This document shows positions 50,413 through 61,295 of a DNA stretch of 64,000 nucleotides, in pieces. The DNA is taken from the NCBI GenBank assembly GCA_032358165.1, contig JAALGY010000061.1:1894250-1958249 (forward strand), in the 5' to 3' direction. Each line of letters begins with the position of its first letter. The stretch's first letter is position 1. The stretch is from Diplosphaera chodatii. Taxonomy: Eukaryota > Chlorophyta > Trebouxiophyceae > Prasiolales > Stichococcaceae. Under the pieces are notes generated by a model, which worked only from the letters and a program-made list of their open reading frames with translations, was not told the DNA's origin and made no database searches. A program made the translations under genes and the position numbers.

Positions 50413-51465
50413 ATGTGGCTAAGCGGTGAGGGCCGGCTGCCCTGCAGCTTCGCCTTGCTGAACCTGATCCAATCAGAGGATGGCAAGATAGTCGGCCCAT
50501 TGAACAACAGCGTATGCCTGCCGCCCAACAGCATAGCCATGGGCTGGGCACACCTCTCAGGCGACTGGCTGCAGCGAGTCACCAGTACAGGTTGCCGCGC
50601 CGCCATGCAGCTGAGCGTGCAGGCGACGTGACACTGACCTCAATTCATTTGCAGGGGCAGGCAGAGTGCTGTCAGGGGCGCATGCGGCACAGCGGTGGCA
50701 GCAGCGCCAGACGCGTGTGCAGCAGCAGCAGTGCGCGGTGCTGACCAGTGCCTCGGGCGCCATCCCAGAGTCTCCGCCTGAGTGGACACCACCGTCGCAG
50801 GTACAGCTTGAATTTAACTTTTAATCACCATTTAGGGTCAAGATCCAACAGTGGTGCCTAGGTAGTAGTGTGCTGGGGCCAGGCTGTTGCACTGGCGTCC
50901 AGACGGTCGACCGTGTCGGGAGACACCCTGCAGTCAGCGGCTGCTGTGCCGCCGCAGACGCCAGACAGCATGCCGGGCAGCATGCCGGAGTTCGTGCCGC
51001 CGGACCGGCCGGAGATCACCCCGGGGCAGGGCAGCCCCGCGGAGTACCAGCCCCCGGGCCGCATCGCCCCCCCGGAGCGCCCCGCCGAGCCGCAGCCCGG
51101 CACCACAGAGTGCGCGTCCTTGCAGCATAACTGGATCTCGGGGCTGTGTAGCATCAAGGGCTTGTTGGTGTCACCATGGTAAAGCTTGGTAGGTCTGATG
51201 GGCAGCGCGGACAATAAGGTTTGCGCCCTGTGATGGCAGTTGCTGACGCGGCATGAGCAATCAGGCAATGCATTTAGCGATCTACACCACGATCCTGCGC
51301 CAACACTGACAGCTGCAATGCATGGGCAGGCCAGACACGCGGCCCGCGCCGCCGGAGATCCCCGGGCGGCCCGCGCAGCCGGACAACCCGCCGGACACGC
51401 CCTACCGCCCGGACGAGCCGGTGCCGGAGAGCGACCCCGGGGCGCAGCCCGACAAGGGGAAGTAG
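50413..51465 (+). CDS. Proline-rich, probably disordered protein of unknown function
   Basis: Four exons join in phase: 50413-50600 (MWLSGEGRLPCSFALLNLIQ ... VTSTG), about 50656-50800 (RVLSGAHAAQRWQQRQTR ... PPEWTPPSQ), about 50933-51107 (SAAAVPPQTPDSMPGSMPEF ... PQPGTTE) and about 51326-51465 (PDTRPAPPEIPGRPAQPDN ... GAQPDKGK, TAG). The matching codon phases across three introns (1/2, 0/0, 2/1) argue that this is a real gene. Residues after about 65 are dominated by Pro, Asp/Glu and Arg in loose repeats such as PPEIPGRP, PPDRPEITP and PPDTPYRPDEP, with no hydrophobic core. The N-terminal exon has a short hydrophobic stretch, but I recognise no domain. A degenerate copy of the end of the last exon follows directly downstream. 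The start is provisional. Confidence 0.6.
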
Positions 51466-51535
51466 GACGCAGAAAGGATGAGCCGGTGCCGTATGGCGGC
51501 ACCGGGGGGGCAGCCCGACAAAGGGCAGTAGGGGA
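51412..51535 (+). repeat. Degenerate tandem duplication of the last coding segment
   Basis: The segment 51412-51468 (starting GACGAGCCGGTGCCG and ending at the stop codon AAGTAG) recurs at 51477-51535 (GATGAGCCGGTGCCG ... CAGTAG), about 65 bases downstream. The two share GCAGCCCGACAA and most of both ends but differ in the middle. The second copy carries a one-base length change, so it would not read in the same frame. Confidence 0.75.
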
Positions 51536-52098
51536 CTGACAGCGCTGAAAGCTGGCAACAGTGCGGCAGTGGACCACTGCAAGCGCTGGGGCTGCAAGCT
51601 GCTCAGACCATTTTGCACCAAAACGTATCGACCTGCAACTGAACGTGGTCAGCAGACCACAGCAGGAGTGTCACTTGCAGCAGGCCATGGCATTGTGTGT
51701 CACTTGGTGGGCACGTCCGCTGATTGGCTATTATGGACATGCAACCGGCAAATTGTCAGGAGCGGTGTTGAAGCGGCACATTGAGGGCATCGTACTTCGT
51801 GTGTGTGTGTTTTGGTGATCTCTGCACTTGCAGCTCTTGGTCAGTGCACAGCCAAACCCCTACACCCAAGAAGCATCTTGCGCAAGACTCCCAACAAACA
51901 ATCGTTCAAACATCTGTCTCTCTCGTCCACAGCAGGTCAACACAACCACAACAATGCCATGAGCTCATGCAAGGCATACAAGCATCTTTGGCACTCCAAA
52001 GAACGCTGCCTGGTTAGTATTACGACGGTCTGTCAATCTGAAGAGTTCAATGTTACAGTTCTCTGGACCGAGCTTTGTGTTCCAAAGCGCTGAAGCTG
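51466..52098. other. Intergenic, between convergent genes
   Basis: This holds the 3' ends of the proline-rich gene (plus) and the GH5 gene (minus). It includes the duplicated segment above, a short GT run at 51799-51810 and a TGTAA motif. The part 51830-52060 is A/T-richer than average. No exon was recognised. Confidence 0.45.
52053..52057 (-). terminator. TGTAA poly(A) signal of GH5 gene
   Basis: TGTAA on the minus strand about 42 bases after the GH5 stop codon, at the position expected for the chlorophyte poly(A) signal. A chance match cannot be excluded. Confidence 0.45.
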
Positions 52099-55000
52099 TC
52101 ACGCCGTCTGCACGAGCACTCTGGCGGGCGCGCCGTTGACCGTCACAGACGCCGGCGTGAAGTCCCGCCCGCGGGCGTGCACCACCGCCCCGCAGGTCGG
52201 CGAGTTGCTGCCGCCGTGGAACAGGTGCTGCCACTCGGCGGACGCCTCCACTGCAGGGCAGGCAACAGGGCTGTAGGCACTGAATGCGCCAAGCAAAGCA
52301 ACGTCTGAGTGTTCCTCGAAGCTGTGGAACGCCGAGTGCCGTAAATCTCACTGTCTTCTGACACACGCACGAGTGACAGCGTGATGGTGTAGGCTGTAAC
52401 CTCCGAAACCTGTAGTGATCACTGAACTCCCGGGTTCTGATATCGCACCGTGGACTGTGTGGCGGGGGCCCTCGAAGTGCGCCGCGCAGTTCCAGCTGTT
52501 GGCGATGCCCTGGTACGCGGGGCTGCCCGCCGTCAGCGCCCATGGCACCGCCACCGGCGCCTTGCCTGCGCCCATGGAGAATTGCTAATCAGCCGAAATC
52601 AGCAGCAGCGCGCGGGAGAAGTCAGCGGCAGGGAACACCGCTGCCAAGCAGAACGCACTGCCACATCTGCAAATCTGTCGGCCATCGAAGGATCAGCAAA
52701 GACAGGTGACACCTAGGTTGCGGACGCTGAAGTTCAGTGCGGCGCCCGACACGCCGCCGCCCTCGTCCCACGGGTCGCCCACCTGCGGCGGCGCAGCCAT
52801 GCTCGATGCATCATCGGCAGTTTGCAGCTGATAGTCAGTGCAGCCATTTGGATGGGGACCAGAGCTGCAGCAAGGGCGGCAAAGGCACCTGCACCGTGAC
52901 CTCGAAGGGCTCGTCGCCGCGGCAGGGCAGCGCCACCGCTGCAGGGGGGCCGGGCCTGCAGACGCCGCCGCCCGCAGCGGCGCTGCCGCCTCCGTGCGGC
53001 GGAGGCAGCGCAGCAGGGCCTGCAGCAGAGCCGTTGTTGCCGGCGTGTGCGTTGCCACTGCTCAGGCCCATGGCGGACGGAAGCTGCACCCGCTGCGCCG
53101 GCCCTGCTGAAGGCTGCGTGCTGATGGCTGGCATGGCGGGTGGGTTCGCCTGCAGATGATCAAGAATTTGAAGGGAAACCCTAAAACCGCGCAGCTGGCA
53201 CCATTGACACTGTCCAGCTGCACGAGACCTTTGCCGTGCACACAGTGAAGCCCCCAAAGGGCTGTGCAGTGGAACACACGCACCGATCACTTCAGTCGAG
53301 GTTGCTTCGTGTAGCATCTGTCCACATTTCAAGATGACCGGTGAGTGATGCTGTTCCTGTACAGCGGCGCACCCAGTCCAGGAACCAGGGGCGCAGGCCG
53401 ATGAGGGACAGGTACGCGAGCTTCTCCCACTCCAGGGTGGCCCAGTCCTCGGCGACCAGGCCGCCGGTGTCGCCGCTGTTGCGGTTCCAGCACCAGAAGA
53501 ACCTGTGCATTGTGCCGTGACCAAGGCACGTGCGGGTGAGGAATGCCAAGAAAGAAAGAAAGGCATGCACGCATCCGTCTGTCTGCTGCATGGAAGTGCA
53601 GCATGGAAACTGCTGCCTTGTCCACATGCGGCAGCGTATGCTCTGCAGCGGGTCACGCAGAGACGCGGTGAAGATGCGGTGTAGCGGTCATGGCAGCGCA
53701 CCAATTGTCGATGGCGGCGTGGCGGCCATCAGCCCCGCCGCCCGTGTCGTTCAGGTAGGCCGCAAGATCCAGCAGCGTCGCCATGTCATCGGACTGCACG
53801 CCGAATCGCATGTCACAAGCTGCTACATGTCATCAACCGCTGCCCAGCAGCACCGCTTCTTTGCATGTGACGCCCGCTGCACTGATCGTATGTGCCCTGG
53901 CTGACATGCACAGCGTCTTGTGTCACGGGGAGGGCCGCACCGCTGAGAAGAAGGAGCCAAACTCGCCGACAGCAATGGGATACCGCCTGCCTGAGACGCC
54001 CACACCTGCATCAATACCGCACAGCACACTTCAAGACTGCACACAACAGCTGCTCCACACCACCGCAACGTGAGCTGAAGACCCTGTTCAACCAGCTCAG
54101 TTGCTGCGTCCGCTGCGTGGCAGAGCCGAGGCTCAGATCATCTGGCTCAGATGCCCAAGGCTGACCTTGCTGCGTGGCGTAGCCGAAGGAGGCGGTCAGG
54201 CGCGCGTACAGGTCGGGCCCCGCCCAGGCAGTTGGCGCTGATGTGACCGCCGGGCCGTAAACGTGCGGCGACAGCACCACCTGCAGGTCGGATTGAAAGC
54301 TGTTGCACATGGCAGCATGAATGAAGTAGCACAGCGGTCCCTCAGACTTGATGCAGGTGCAAGCACGGGACAAAAGCCCGTTGTCAAAACTATCAGCTGT
54401 GGCCAGCAGCTGAAGCTCGAGTGGGACACTGCATCTGCAGCAGCTGCTCATGCGACGCACTCGCCTGGCTGGCGTACGGCTTCTGCTCCAGGGCGTCAAA
54501 GAAGGGCCGCGGGTCGCTGAGGCCCAGGCCCTGCAGCAGCGCCGGGTCGGTCGCGAAGCCGTCGCCCCAGTTGGTGCCCAGCGCCTGCTGCCCGCCACCC
54601 TGTAGTATCCAAATCTGGTGTGATATGAGTCGATACTATCTATCTGCTGTCCACAACACTAAACACAGTTCTGCTGCCCAATGGTCTCCCAAACCCGTGC
54701 TAGTCAACATAGCAGTTTGTAATGGATTTAGGGTTTTGTTGACGCAGGCGTACCTCGATCAGGTACACGGTGCCGGGCGCCACGGCGTGGATGGCGTCCA
54801 TTGCCCGCAGGTGCAGCGCCATGAGGCCGGGCGTGCCGTTCGGCTGCGGCTCCCACCTGCACAGCGTCAGACCGTCAGCGACTGACCCGTTCTGCACCAA
54901 GCTGGCATGGTCATCATGCCGCCAGACGACTGCGCCAGTGCTTTGACTGTGCTGAAGCTGAGAAAAAGCTGCCAGTGCGGCGTGTTGCCAGCGCCTGCTT

Positions 55001-56465
55001 GGCAGGTGACAGGTTGCGTCGCTGCGCAATGGGGCTTTCCACAACAGCTGCAGCACAGGCGGCCACCATGGTGTACGACTCGCCACCAGCTGTCAGAGAT
55101 ACGAGCGAAACACCCTGCGGAAAGTGCGCACCGCAGGCTGAAGTTGTCGGGTTCGTTCATGATGTCCACCAGCAGGCGGCCCTGCGTTGCGGGGTCCTTG
55201 CCCACCTCTGCCACCTGCGCACAGCAGTGAATTTTGTTAGGGGTAGTCAAAGAACTAGTTCTTTAATTACCCCTAATTTTGTCAACAGTCCGTGCAGCCC
55301 TGCTGCGACATAGCTGGTGAGGAGGTGCTCAGATTTGCGCCTCAGCCTTGCCCGCAAGCACACCAGTTCAGTCATTCACACAGGGTGCACTGCACAGGCA
55401 CATGTAGCCATTCGACACGTTCCTCCCGAATCCCATTTCCAGCACAGCCTGCGCCTCGATGGGCGCACCAGGTGTGCCCACTGGCGTGCCCAAGCCGCAG
55501 GATCTCTCAATATGGTTTGGTCCTCCCGGATGTGGTTGTCCAGCAGCACGTAAAAACCTGCGACCAGACAACATCAGGGTTGCGACGAGGGCTTGCTGCT
55601 CGGGCAGGAAGTCAGGATGCCGCTGCACCAGCCTTCCACAAAGCAGGGATTTCCACAGGAGCGCACCATTGGCGGCGTAGAAGCGCGCCACCCAGATGAA
55701 GCGTTCCAGGGTGGTGCCGCTCGGCAGGTAGTCGTTGCAGCAGCCCCGGCTGTTGGCCGGCGGCGCCGGGAGGGACGGTGGAACCACTTCCGATGGCAGC
55801 TGCACACCTGGCAGCCATGCAAGCAGGGCTTATAAGCGTGCTGCGCTCCAAGCACTTTGCTCATGGTATGCTATCTGACCAGTACGTCAACATCCGGCCC
55901 TTGCTAGTTCCATGCAGTGTGTTGATATTTGTACCACGCCAGCGCAGGATGCGTCACATTCAAAGTTGACGCCCCCATGCTGCAAAGCGTCCAACCTGGG
56001 GGCAGGGTGGAGGCGGCGACCTGCGCGTCAGAGGGGCGGGGGCCGCCGGTCGCCCAGCTGCGGGGCAGCAGATCGTGCAGGTCGCGGAACGAGAACGGCA
56101 GCCGCACCGCGTTGAAGCCTGCGGAGTGCAGGTAACACAGATCAGTGCAATGTTGAGAACATGCTGCTCGTGAAAGGGCTATAACGTGATGCTGTTGTGA
56201 GCCATGACGGCCGTTGGAACGTTCCGAACCTGAGCGGCTGCCGGCACCACAGCAAGCACAGCTTGCCTAGCAGCTTCTGGCGCAGCACCACCGCCGCAAA
56301 GTCCGCCGCCACCGGGTCGCCCGCCCACAGGCCGTCCACCATGGTGGTGCCGGTGTTGAAGCCGAACCAGTTGACGCCCTTGAGCTGCACGACGTCGCCG
56401 CTCTCGTCCACCAGGTCGGCGCCGCGGCACCGCAGCGCCCGGCTGGCCACAGGCTGAGGCGCCAT
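52099..56465 (-). CDS. Glycoside hydrolase family 5 (cellulase-like) with C-terminal extension
   Basis: Endo-beta-glucanase-type enzyme. About 15 minus-strand exons: 56465-56267 (GDVVQLKGVNWFGFNTG), 56118-55996 (GFNAVRLPFSFRDLHDLLP), about 55805-55680, 55563-55471 (FYVLLDNHIREDQTIL), 55216-55134, 54857-54751, 54602-54466, 54284-54163, 53990-53924, 53790-53702, 53503-53360, 53155-52870, 52803-52718, 52567-52445 and 52255-52099. The acid/base Glu sits in LLVDIMNEPDNFSLR and the nucleophile Glu in RYPIAVGEFGSFF; WFFWCWNRNSGDTGG closes the barrel. After it come a Pro/Gly/Ala linker and a region (ALNFSVRNLG, VPWALTAGSPAYQGIANSWN, ASAEWQHLFHGGSNSPTCGA) that resembles a small beta-sandwich and may bind polysaccharide; this is inference. 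No signal peptide is seen before MAPQPVASRALRCRG, so a 5' exon is probably missing from the model. It may remodel the algal wall or digest cellulose. Confidence 0.88.
55237..55276. repeat. 40-bp near-perfect inverted repeat flanked by TTTTG (MITE-like)
   Basis: TTAGGGGTAGTCAAAGAACT is followed at once by its reverse complement with two changes (AGTTCTTTAATTACCCCTAA). The palindrome is A/T-rich in a GC-rich region, lies in a GH5 intron, and has TTTTG directly on both sides, like a target-site duplication. Confidence 0.6.
56119..56266 (-). other. GC-AG intron in the GH5 gene
   Basis: The coding frame KLLG/FNAVRLPFSF is restored only if the first intron starts with GCAAGC (exon ends at 56267) and ends with CCGCAG before 56118. 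GC donors with this consensus are a known minor intron class. No GT donor nearby keeps the conserved sequence. Confidence 0.65.
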
Positions 56466-57184
56466 GTTGGCGGTCAGAATGCCTGAGTGATGAGTGCAAG
56501 GCAGATGTGGTTGTCTCGCAGACGTGCACACGAGCGGCGGCCTCCGGATCAGAGCGCAACGTGTTGCATATGCGGCAGCTGGATGCTTTGCATGCATGAG
56601 CGCATGGACTATACACATCATCCGCATTACTTGCAGATCTGAATGCGCGTATGTGATATTTTTGTGCTTCACGATGCTTGCCTTAGTGAGGGTTGCGATA
56701 TGCCGATGTTGGGTGCGCTGGTTTGCCCAAGTGCGACCTGCTGATCTGAGCGATCTGAAGTATGGTGCATCGTCCAACACCGTGCCGCTGGTCTTCAACA
56801 CTTTACTGGTCAGCCTTCAGCACCTGCGGCATGTCTGCGACCTTTCAGCTCCCTGCGAAATTGGTACTGTGCAGCGAATGCCAACAGTCCAGCAATGCTG
56901 GATGCAGCACCCTCGTCAGCATTTGCCAGATGGATACCCAGTTGTGACTGCAGTCACACCTCAGTGTCCACGCGTAAGTCTATTGCTAGCTAGAGTGCGT
57001 CGCAGTGGTTATCTATACAGCATGCTTTGGCTGCTCTGCTTTGTTGCTGATGCTTGAGGAGCGACCGCGTGCATGCCGTCGAAGCGCGCATTGACAGCAC
57101 TGGCTGGCTTCGACACGTAGCACCGTCTAATTGCACTGGATTAGTCGCATGGGATCTGTCAAGTAGCTCGATTGCCACCTCGCA
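56466..57184. other. Intergenic, divergent promoters
   Basis: About 700 bases between the GH5 gene (minus) and the ABC ATPase gene (plus). A missing signal-peptide exon of GH5 might be here, but I could not identify one. Nothing else was recognised. Confidence 0.4.
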
Positions 57185-58807
57185 ATGCAGTGCAAAGGTT
57201 TGCAGCAACGCGGTGCCCGCTGTTGTCAGCCTTCGCCGCGGGCAACAGCAGGCAGTCAACCCAACCGGATGCACAGGCAACATTTGCACAGCAGTGAAGC
57301 TATTTGCAGCCGCTGCAGGGCGCCGGCCAGCTCAGCAGCAGCCCTCGTGAGCAGCGGTCGACAGCACTGCACAGCAGCGCAGGCAGCGTCGGTAGCAGCA
57401 GAGGCGGAGGCGAGGCAGCCTGACGCGGCACCCGTCCTGGCCATCGACATGCGGAACGTCAGCGTCGTCGTCGGCGGTGGAGAGCAGCGGAAGCAGGTGT
57501 GACTTCCTGTGCAGTCAGGCCCATGAACTGCATTCTCTGCACGGCAGGTGTGACTGGCAGCATGTCTTGTCTGTGGTGCGGACATCATCGCATCTCCGCA
57601 CAACACAGGTGCTGCGGGACTGCCACTTCGCGGTGCCCCCCGGCCAGCTGCACATGCTGCTGGGCGCCAACGGGTGCGGCAAGAGCACGCTGCTGCGCGT
57701 CGCGGGCGGGCTGCTGCAGCCGGACGGCGGCAGCGTGGCGACGGCGCAGCCAGCGGGCTTCGTGTTTCAGAACCCGGACCACCAGGTGGTGCTGCCGACG
57801 GCGGGCGCCGACGTCGCCTTCGGCCTGGGCAGGTGCGAACTGTGCGTCATAGTGCATGTCAGGCGTCATGCGCCCTCCGCCCACGCAGCGCTGACTGACA
57901 GGCAGAGGCCTGCATGGCCGTGTCAGTGGCGACGGCCCGGTGGTGATGCACTGCAGCTGGGCCTGTTGCAGAGTGCGAGAGCTGCCGTTTTGTGCAATCG
58001 CAGCTGCGACCTGCCGGAGGCGGATGTGCAGCGGGTGGTCGACCACAGCCTGGCGCTGGTGGGGCTGGCCGGCTTCCAGCGGCGCTCGGCGCACACGCTG
58101 AGCGGCGGCGAGCGCCAGCGGCTCGCGGTGGCCGGGGCGCTCGCCCAGGTGTCGATAAAGAGTCGAATATCAGTAATGCTCGCACCCAAACAGCCTTGTA
58201 CTGGTTGCAGTGTCAACTCTCGAAGCTTTGCACACGCGTCATGTGCTGCACCACCAGCGAGCAGAGCACCACTGGTGCTTGCTGCCCGTCGGCATCACTG
58301 CTGCCTGCCGAGGGTGAAGCACCGTACCGGCTGCGTTCCCATGGCTGTGCTTTTTTCCGTGTGCAGGCGCCGGCGGTGCTGCTGCTGGACGAGCTGACCA
58401 GCTTCCTGGACCGGCGGGACCAGCTGTCGGTGCTGGCCGCGGTGCGCGCCGCCGTGGACGCCGGCGGCGTCACAGCCGTCTGGGTGCGCAGCAGTTTTGA
58501 CCCTGGCTCTCAGCACATCAGTCCTGCTGCCTGCCACGTGTTAGCCTCAGATCCACCATGCGCGAGGGTGCTTGTCGGGTCTGCTTTCTGCCATGTATCA
58601 ACATGCCGCCGCCTACTTCGGCAGCCTGATGTGCCCCAAATGGGGCTCCAGGCTGGCAACTGCAGATCCCACATGCAGGTGACGCACCGGCTGGATGAGC
58701 TCGACTGGGCGGACGCCGCCAGCTACATGGACGGCGGCGCCATCGCGGTGTCTGGCACCGTGGCGCGGGTGCGGCGGCACCTGAAGCGGCTGGGCGCCCC
58801 GGTATGA
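57185..58807 (+). CDS. ABCI10: Plastid ABC transporter ATPase, ABCI10/ECF type
   Basis: Soluble ATPase of the energy-coupling-factor type, the class of Arabidopsis ABCI10, which in the chloroplast envelope works with other ECF-like subunits. Five exons, 57185-57496, 57609-57832, about 58007-58149, 58367-58483 and 58679-58807 (TGA), join in phase. The N terminus (MQCKGLQQRGARCCQPSPR...) is a basic, Ser/Ala-rich transit peptide of about 80 residues. The ATPase domain starts PVLAIDMRNVSVVV. Walker A is GANGCGKST, the Q-loop region is FVFQNPDHQVVLPTAGADVA, the signature is TLSGGERQRLAVAGALAQ, Walker B is AVLLLDELTSFLD, and the H-loop is VTHRLDELDWAD. All catalytic elements are intact. The whole pattern, including QNPDHQVV and LTSFLD, closely follows ABCI10. 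Transported substrate is not shown by the sequence. Confidence 0.92.
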
Positions 58808-59584
58808 CGGAGGGCCGATTGATGCTCAGCAGATAGCAAGAGGGCGGGGTGGAGGCGGGCAGCAGTCGCAGCTGCTGGGGAGCAGGATGCGACTGGAATT
58901 TCGTGACAGCATCACTCTAAAGTGACCTGCAAGCTCGGGCACGTTTGGGTACGAAGCACGCTCTGCAGTCTGCACATGTGCGGCCGTCATGCTATAGCAG
59001 CGCTTGCATGGATGGAAGAAGATCTGGCTTCGGTGCAAGGCACGGAATCTCCAACACTTCCCTTGCAGCGCGCAGTACATCACCAAACGTTCACAGCTGG
59101 CCACACAAGAATGAAAGCCGGATATCACCAATGTCGCTCAATGTTGCTGCTGCCGCAGCGCCATCCCGCTGCCATGTAGCTTCTGATGCTCAGCTTTGCC
59201 GCAGTGTGCAGACACGAGCTTCACCGCTTTGCACGACATACCATGCGCGCTTGTTTGGCCGCTGTTGTGGCCTCCAGACCCGCATCACAACCTGTGACCA
59301 CTGCTCACCAGCACCGCGCCGACCCAGGCAACTAACTGCTGCCGAGTGGGGGCGCCAGCCTGATGCGGCCTGCGGCGGCTGCTATGCGCATCGCCGCTTT
59401 GCTGCAGCCGGGTACCACTGCACGCAGCGCTGCCGCGAGACAAATGTGCCGGCGGATGTGCGCGCCGCACTGCGCAGGTGCTGCACAGCCGAAGCTGGGT
59501 TACATCGGCTGCTTCGACATCCAGGGCAACAACCTGTACTGCTACTTCTGACCCGTCAGCTGATCTACTTGGTCGGTGTCAGCC
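58808..59584. other. Intergenic
   Basis: About 780 bases between two plus-strand genes. A short open frame at 59363-59551 (MRPAAAAMRIAALL...) has an ATG but no recognised domain; it might be an untranslated or alternative 5' exon of the rhodanese gene. No other feature was seen. Confidence 0.4.
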
Positions 59585-60856
59585 ATGCACAGGGTGCACA
59601 TGCATCTGCAGGCACCTCGGCCACCGCTGCGCATCATCAGACAGTGCACAGCGCGGCTGCAGCCCGCACCCTTCTGCCGCAGCTGCCTGGCGGCCGCAGC
59701 TGCATGCAGGGAGGCGTCGGCAGCTCACAGCGCCGCCTCAGGGCAGCTGCAGCTGCTGGCGAGGGCGGCCAGCCGGGGTGGGGAGTGACGGCCTTTGTGT
59801 GTAGCTATGCATGCTGCACGTGGTTGGTCGTTGGTACGGAGGCCATACGTGTGTCTCGGTAGCATCACGTCGCGAGGACTTGCGCATGCATCTGCCAAAC
59901 ACGGGCTGCGCCCTCACGCCTGCTGTGAGTTGCTACACAGCATTTTTCAATTTGTGTCGAAGACAGCAGCCAGCAGACAGCAAACAAGCCACCGGCAGCA
60001 TTCACATTCGACCGCAGGGGCGGCGTGCAGCAGATGAGCGTGCAGGAGCTCCAGGAGGTGCTGAATGATGAGGGCTTGCGGGACACGGTGCAGCTGCTGG
60101 ATGTGCGGGAGCCGTGGGAGGCGGAGGAGTCGTCGCTGCCGCACTTCACGCTGCTGCCGCTGTCGAGGTGGGTGCGACAGCAGTGCCAAACCATGGGAGC
60201 TCAGCAGACGCCCGCTGCTGGTCATGCTGCGGCCACGATAGCAGGAAGGCCAACATTGAGGTGGTCAGACCCGATACTGCCAGGAGACCGGCAGCGCATC
60301 GAGCCGGGGCTCGGCTCCCGACCTCAGGCACACGCTGCAAGCTTGTGCTGATGCAAGGGCACGGTCGCTGGAACTGGGGCAACCTCCACCGGCGCCTGCC
60401 TGTGAACAATTCGTTGTAGCAGCTGCAGACTGACGCTCCTCGACAGGTCATCGACCCCGACTTTGGTCTGGTCCGCAGGCAGCAGGAGTGGGCGGCGGAC
60501 ATCGCGCAGCAGCTGGACCCGGACAAGCACACGATCGTGCTGTGCCACCACGGCATGCGCTCCAACATGGTGCGCTGCGCACCCGCTCAGCACTAGCATG
60601 CTCCATGGAACTAAGAAACTGGCTGCGTGGGGGCGTGAGACTGCCTTGGCGGCTGCAGGCCGGCCACGATTCTGCGCCCATGGCGAGCGAGGTTGCTGAG
60701 GCAGCCCTGCAGATGTCGTGTCCGGCCAACGGACGGCTGTGCCGTTTGCAGGTGGCCAACTTCCTGGCGTCCGGGCTGGACTTCAGCAACGTCAGCAACG
60801 TAGTTGGCGGCATTGACGCATATGCGACGGTGGACCCGAGCACCCCGCGCTACTAA
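59585..60856 (+). CDS. Rhodanese-domain protein, probably organelle-targeted
   Basis: Single rhodanese (sulfurtransferase-like) domain. Exons: 59585-about 59791, about 60018-60167, 60479-60569 and 60752-60856 (TAA). Exon 1 encodes a Arg/Ala/Ser-rich presequence (MHRVHMHLQAPRPPLRIIR...). The domain reads MSVQELQEVLNDEGL, QLLDVREPWEAEESSLPHF, TLLPLSRQQEWAADIAQQLD, the active-site loop in TIVLCHHGMRSNM (Cys present), then VANFLASGLDFSNVSNVVGG and IDAYATVDPSTPRY. These are the typical rhodanese blocks in order, with the catalytic Cys in CHHGMRS. The splice TCGAG/GTGGGT to CCGCAG/GCAGCAGGAG keeps the frame and the conserved sequence. Substrate is unknown. The first exon and its donor are the uncertain part. 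Confidence 0.82.
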
Positions 60857-61295
60857 GGCGTTCTCATCCTGGCAGTCTCTGCCGCTGACGCTGCACCTGT
60901 GGAAGTGTACGCCAGAACCCATAGCAGGAGCAGGTGTTCATGTTGCTTTGCATACTATAGAACGTAACGCACCGTCTGGTCCGCCCACTCTCCAGGAACG
61001 GCTGCTCACACCGTCCAAGGCCAGCTCAGCTGCCGCCAGCTGTGCGTCTGTACACATCATGTACCCGGTGCAGGATCCTGCAACTTGCGCAACCCACACA
61101 CTTCACATGGACGAGTTACTGTGTGATCTGCAGCAGCATATGATGCAGCATTGACAGCACACTGGCTGATGTGCCTGCGGCCGACACATGATGTGTTCGC
61201 TCCTTGCGCGCCATGCAACCTCTGCAGTCATTGCATCATGCGTCAAGCAATATGTCAGGCCAGCATGCGCTAGTCATAGAGTCTGTTCTGCCAGC
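60857..61295. other. Intergenic
   Basis: About 440 bases between tandem plus-strand genes, holding the 3' end of the rhodanese gene and the promoter of the methyltransferase gene. No feature was recognised. Confidence 0.45.

Noticed and set aside
51799..51810. GT dinucleotide run
   Set aside because: Only about six units, too short to call a meaningful microsatellite.
59363..59551. Small open frame as a separate gene
   Set aside because: It has no recognised domain, no splice support and weak composition; it is noted only as a possible 5' exon.
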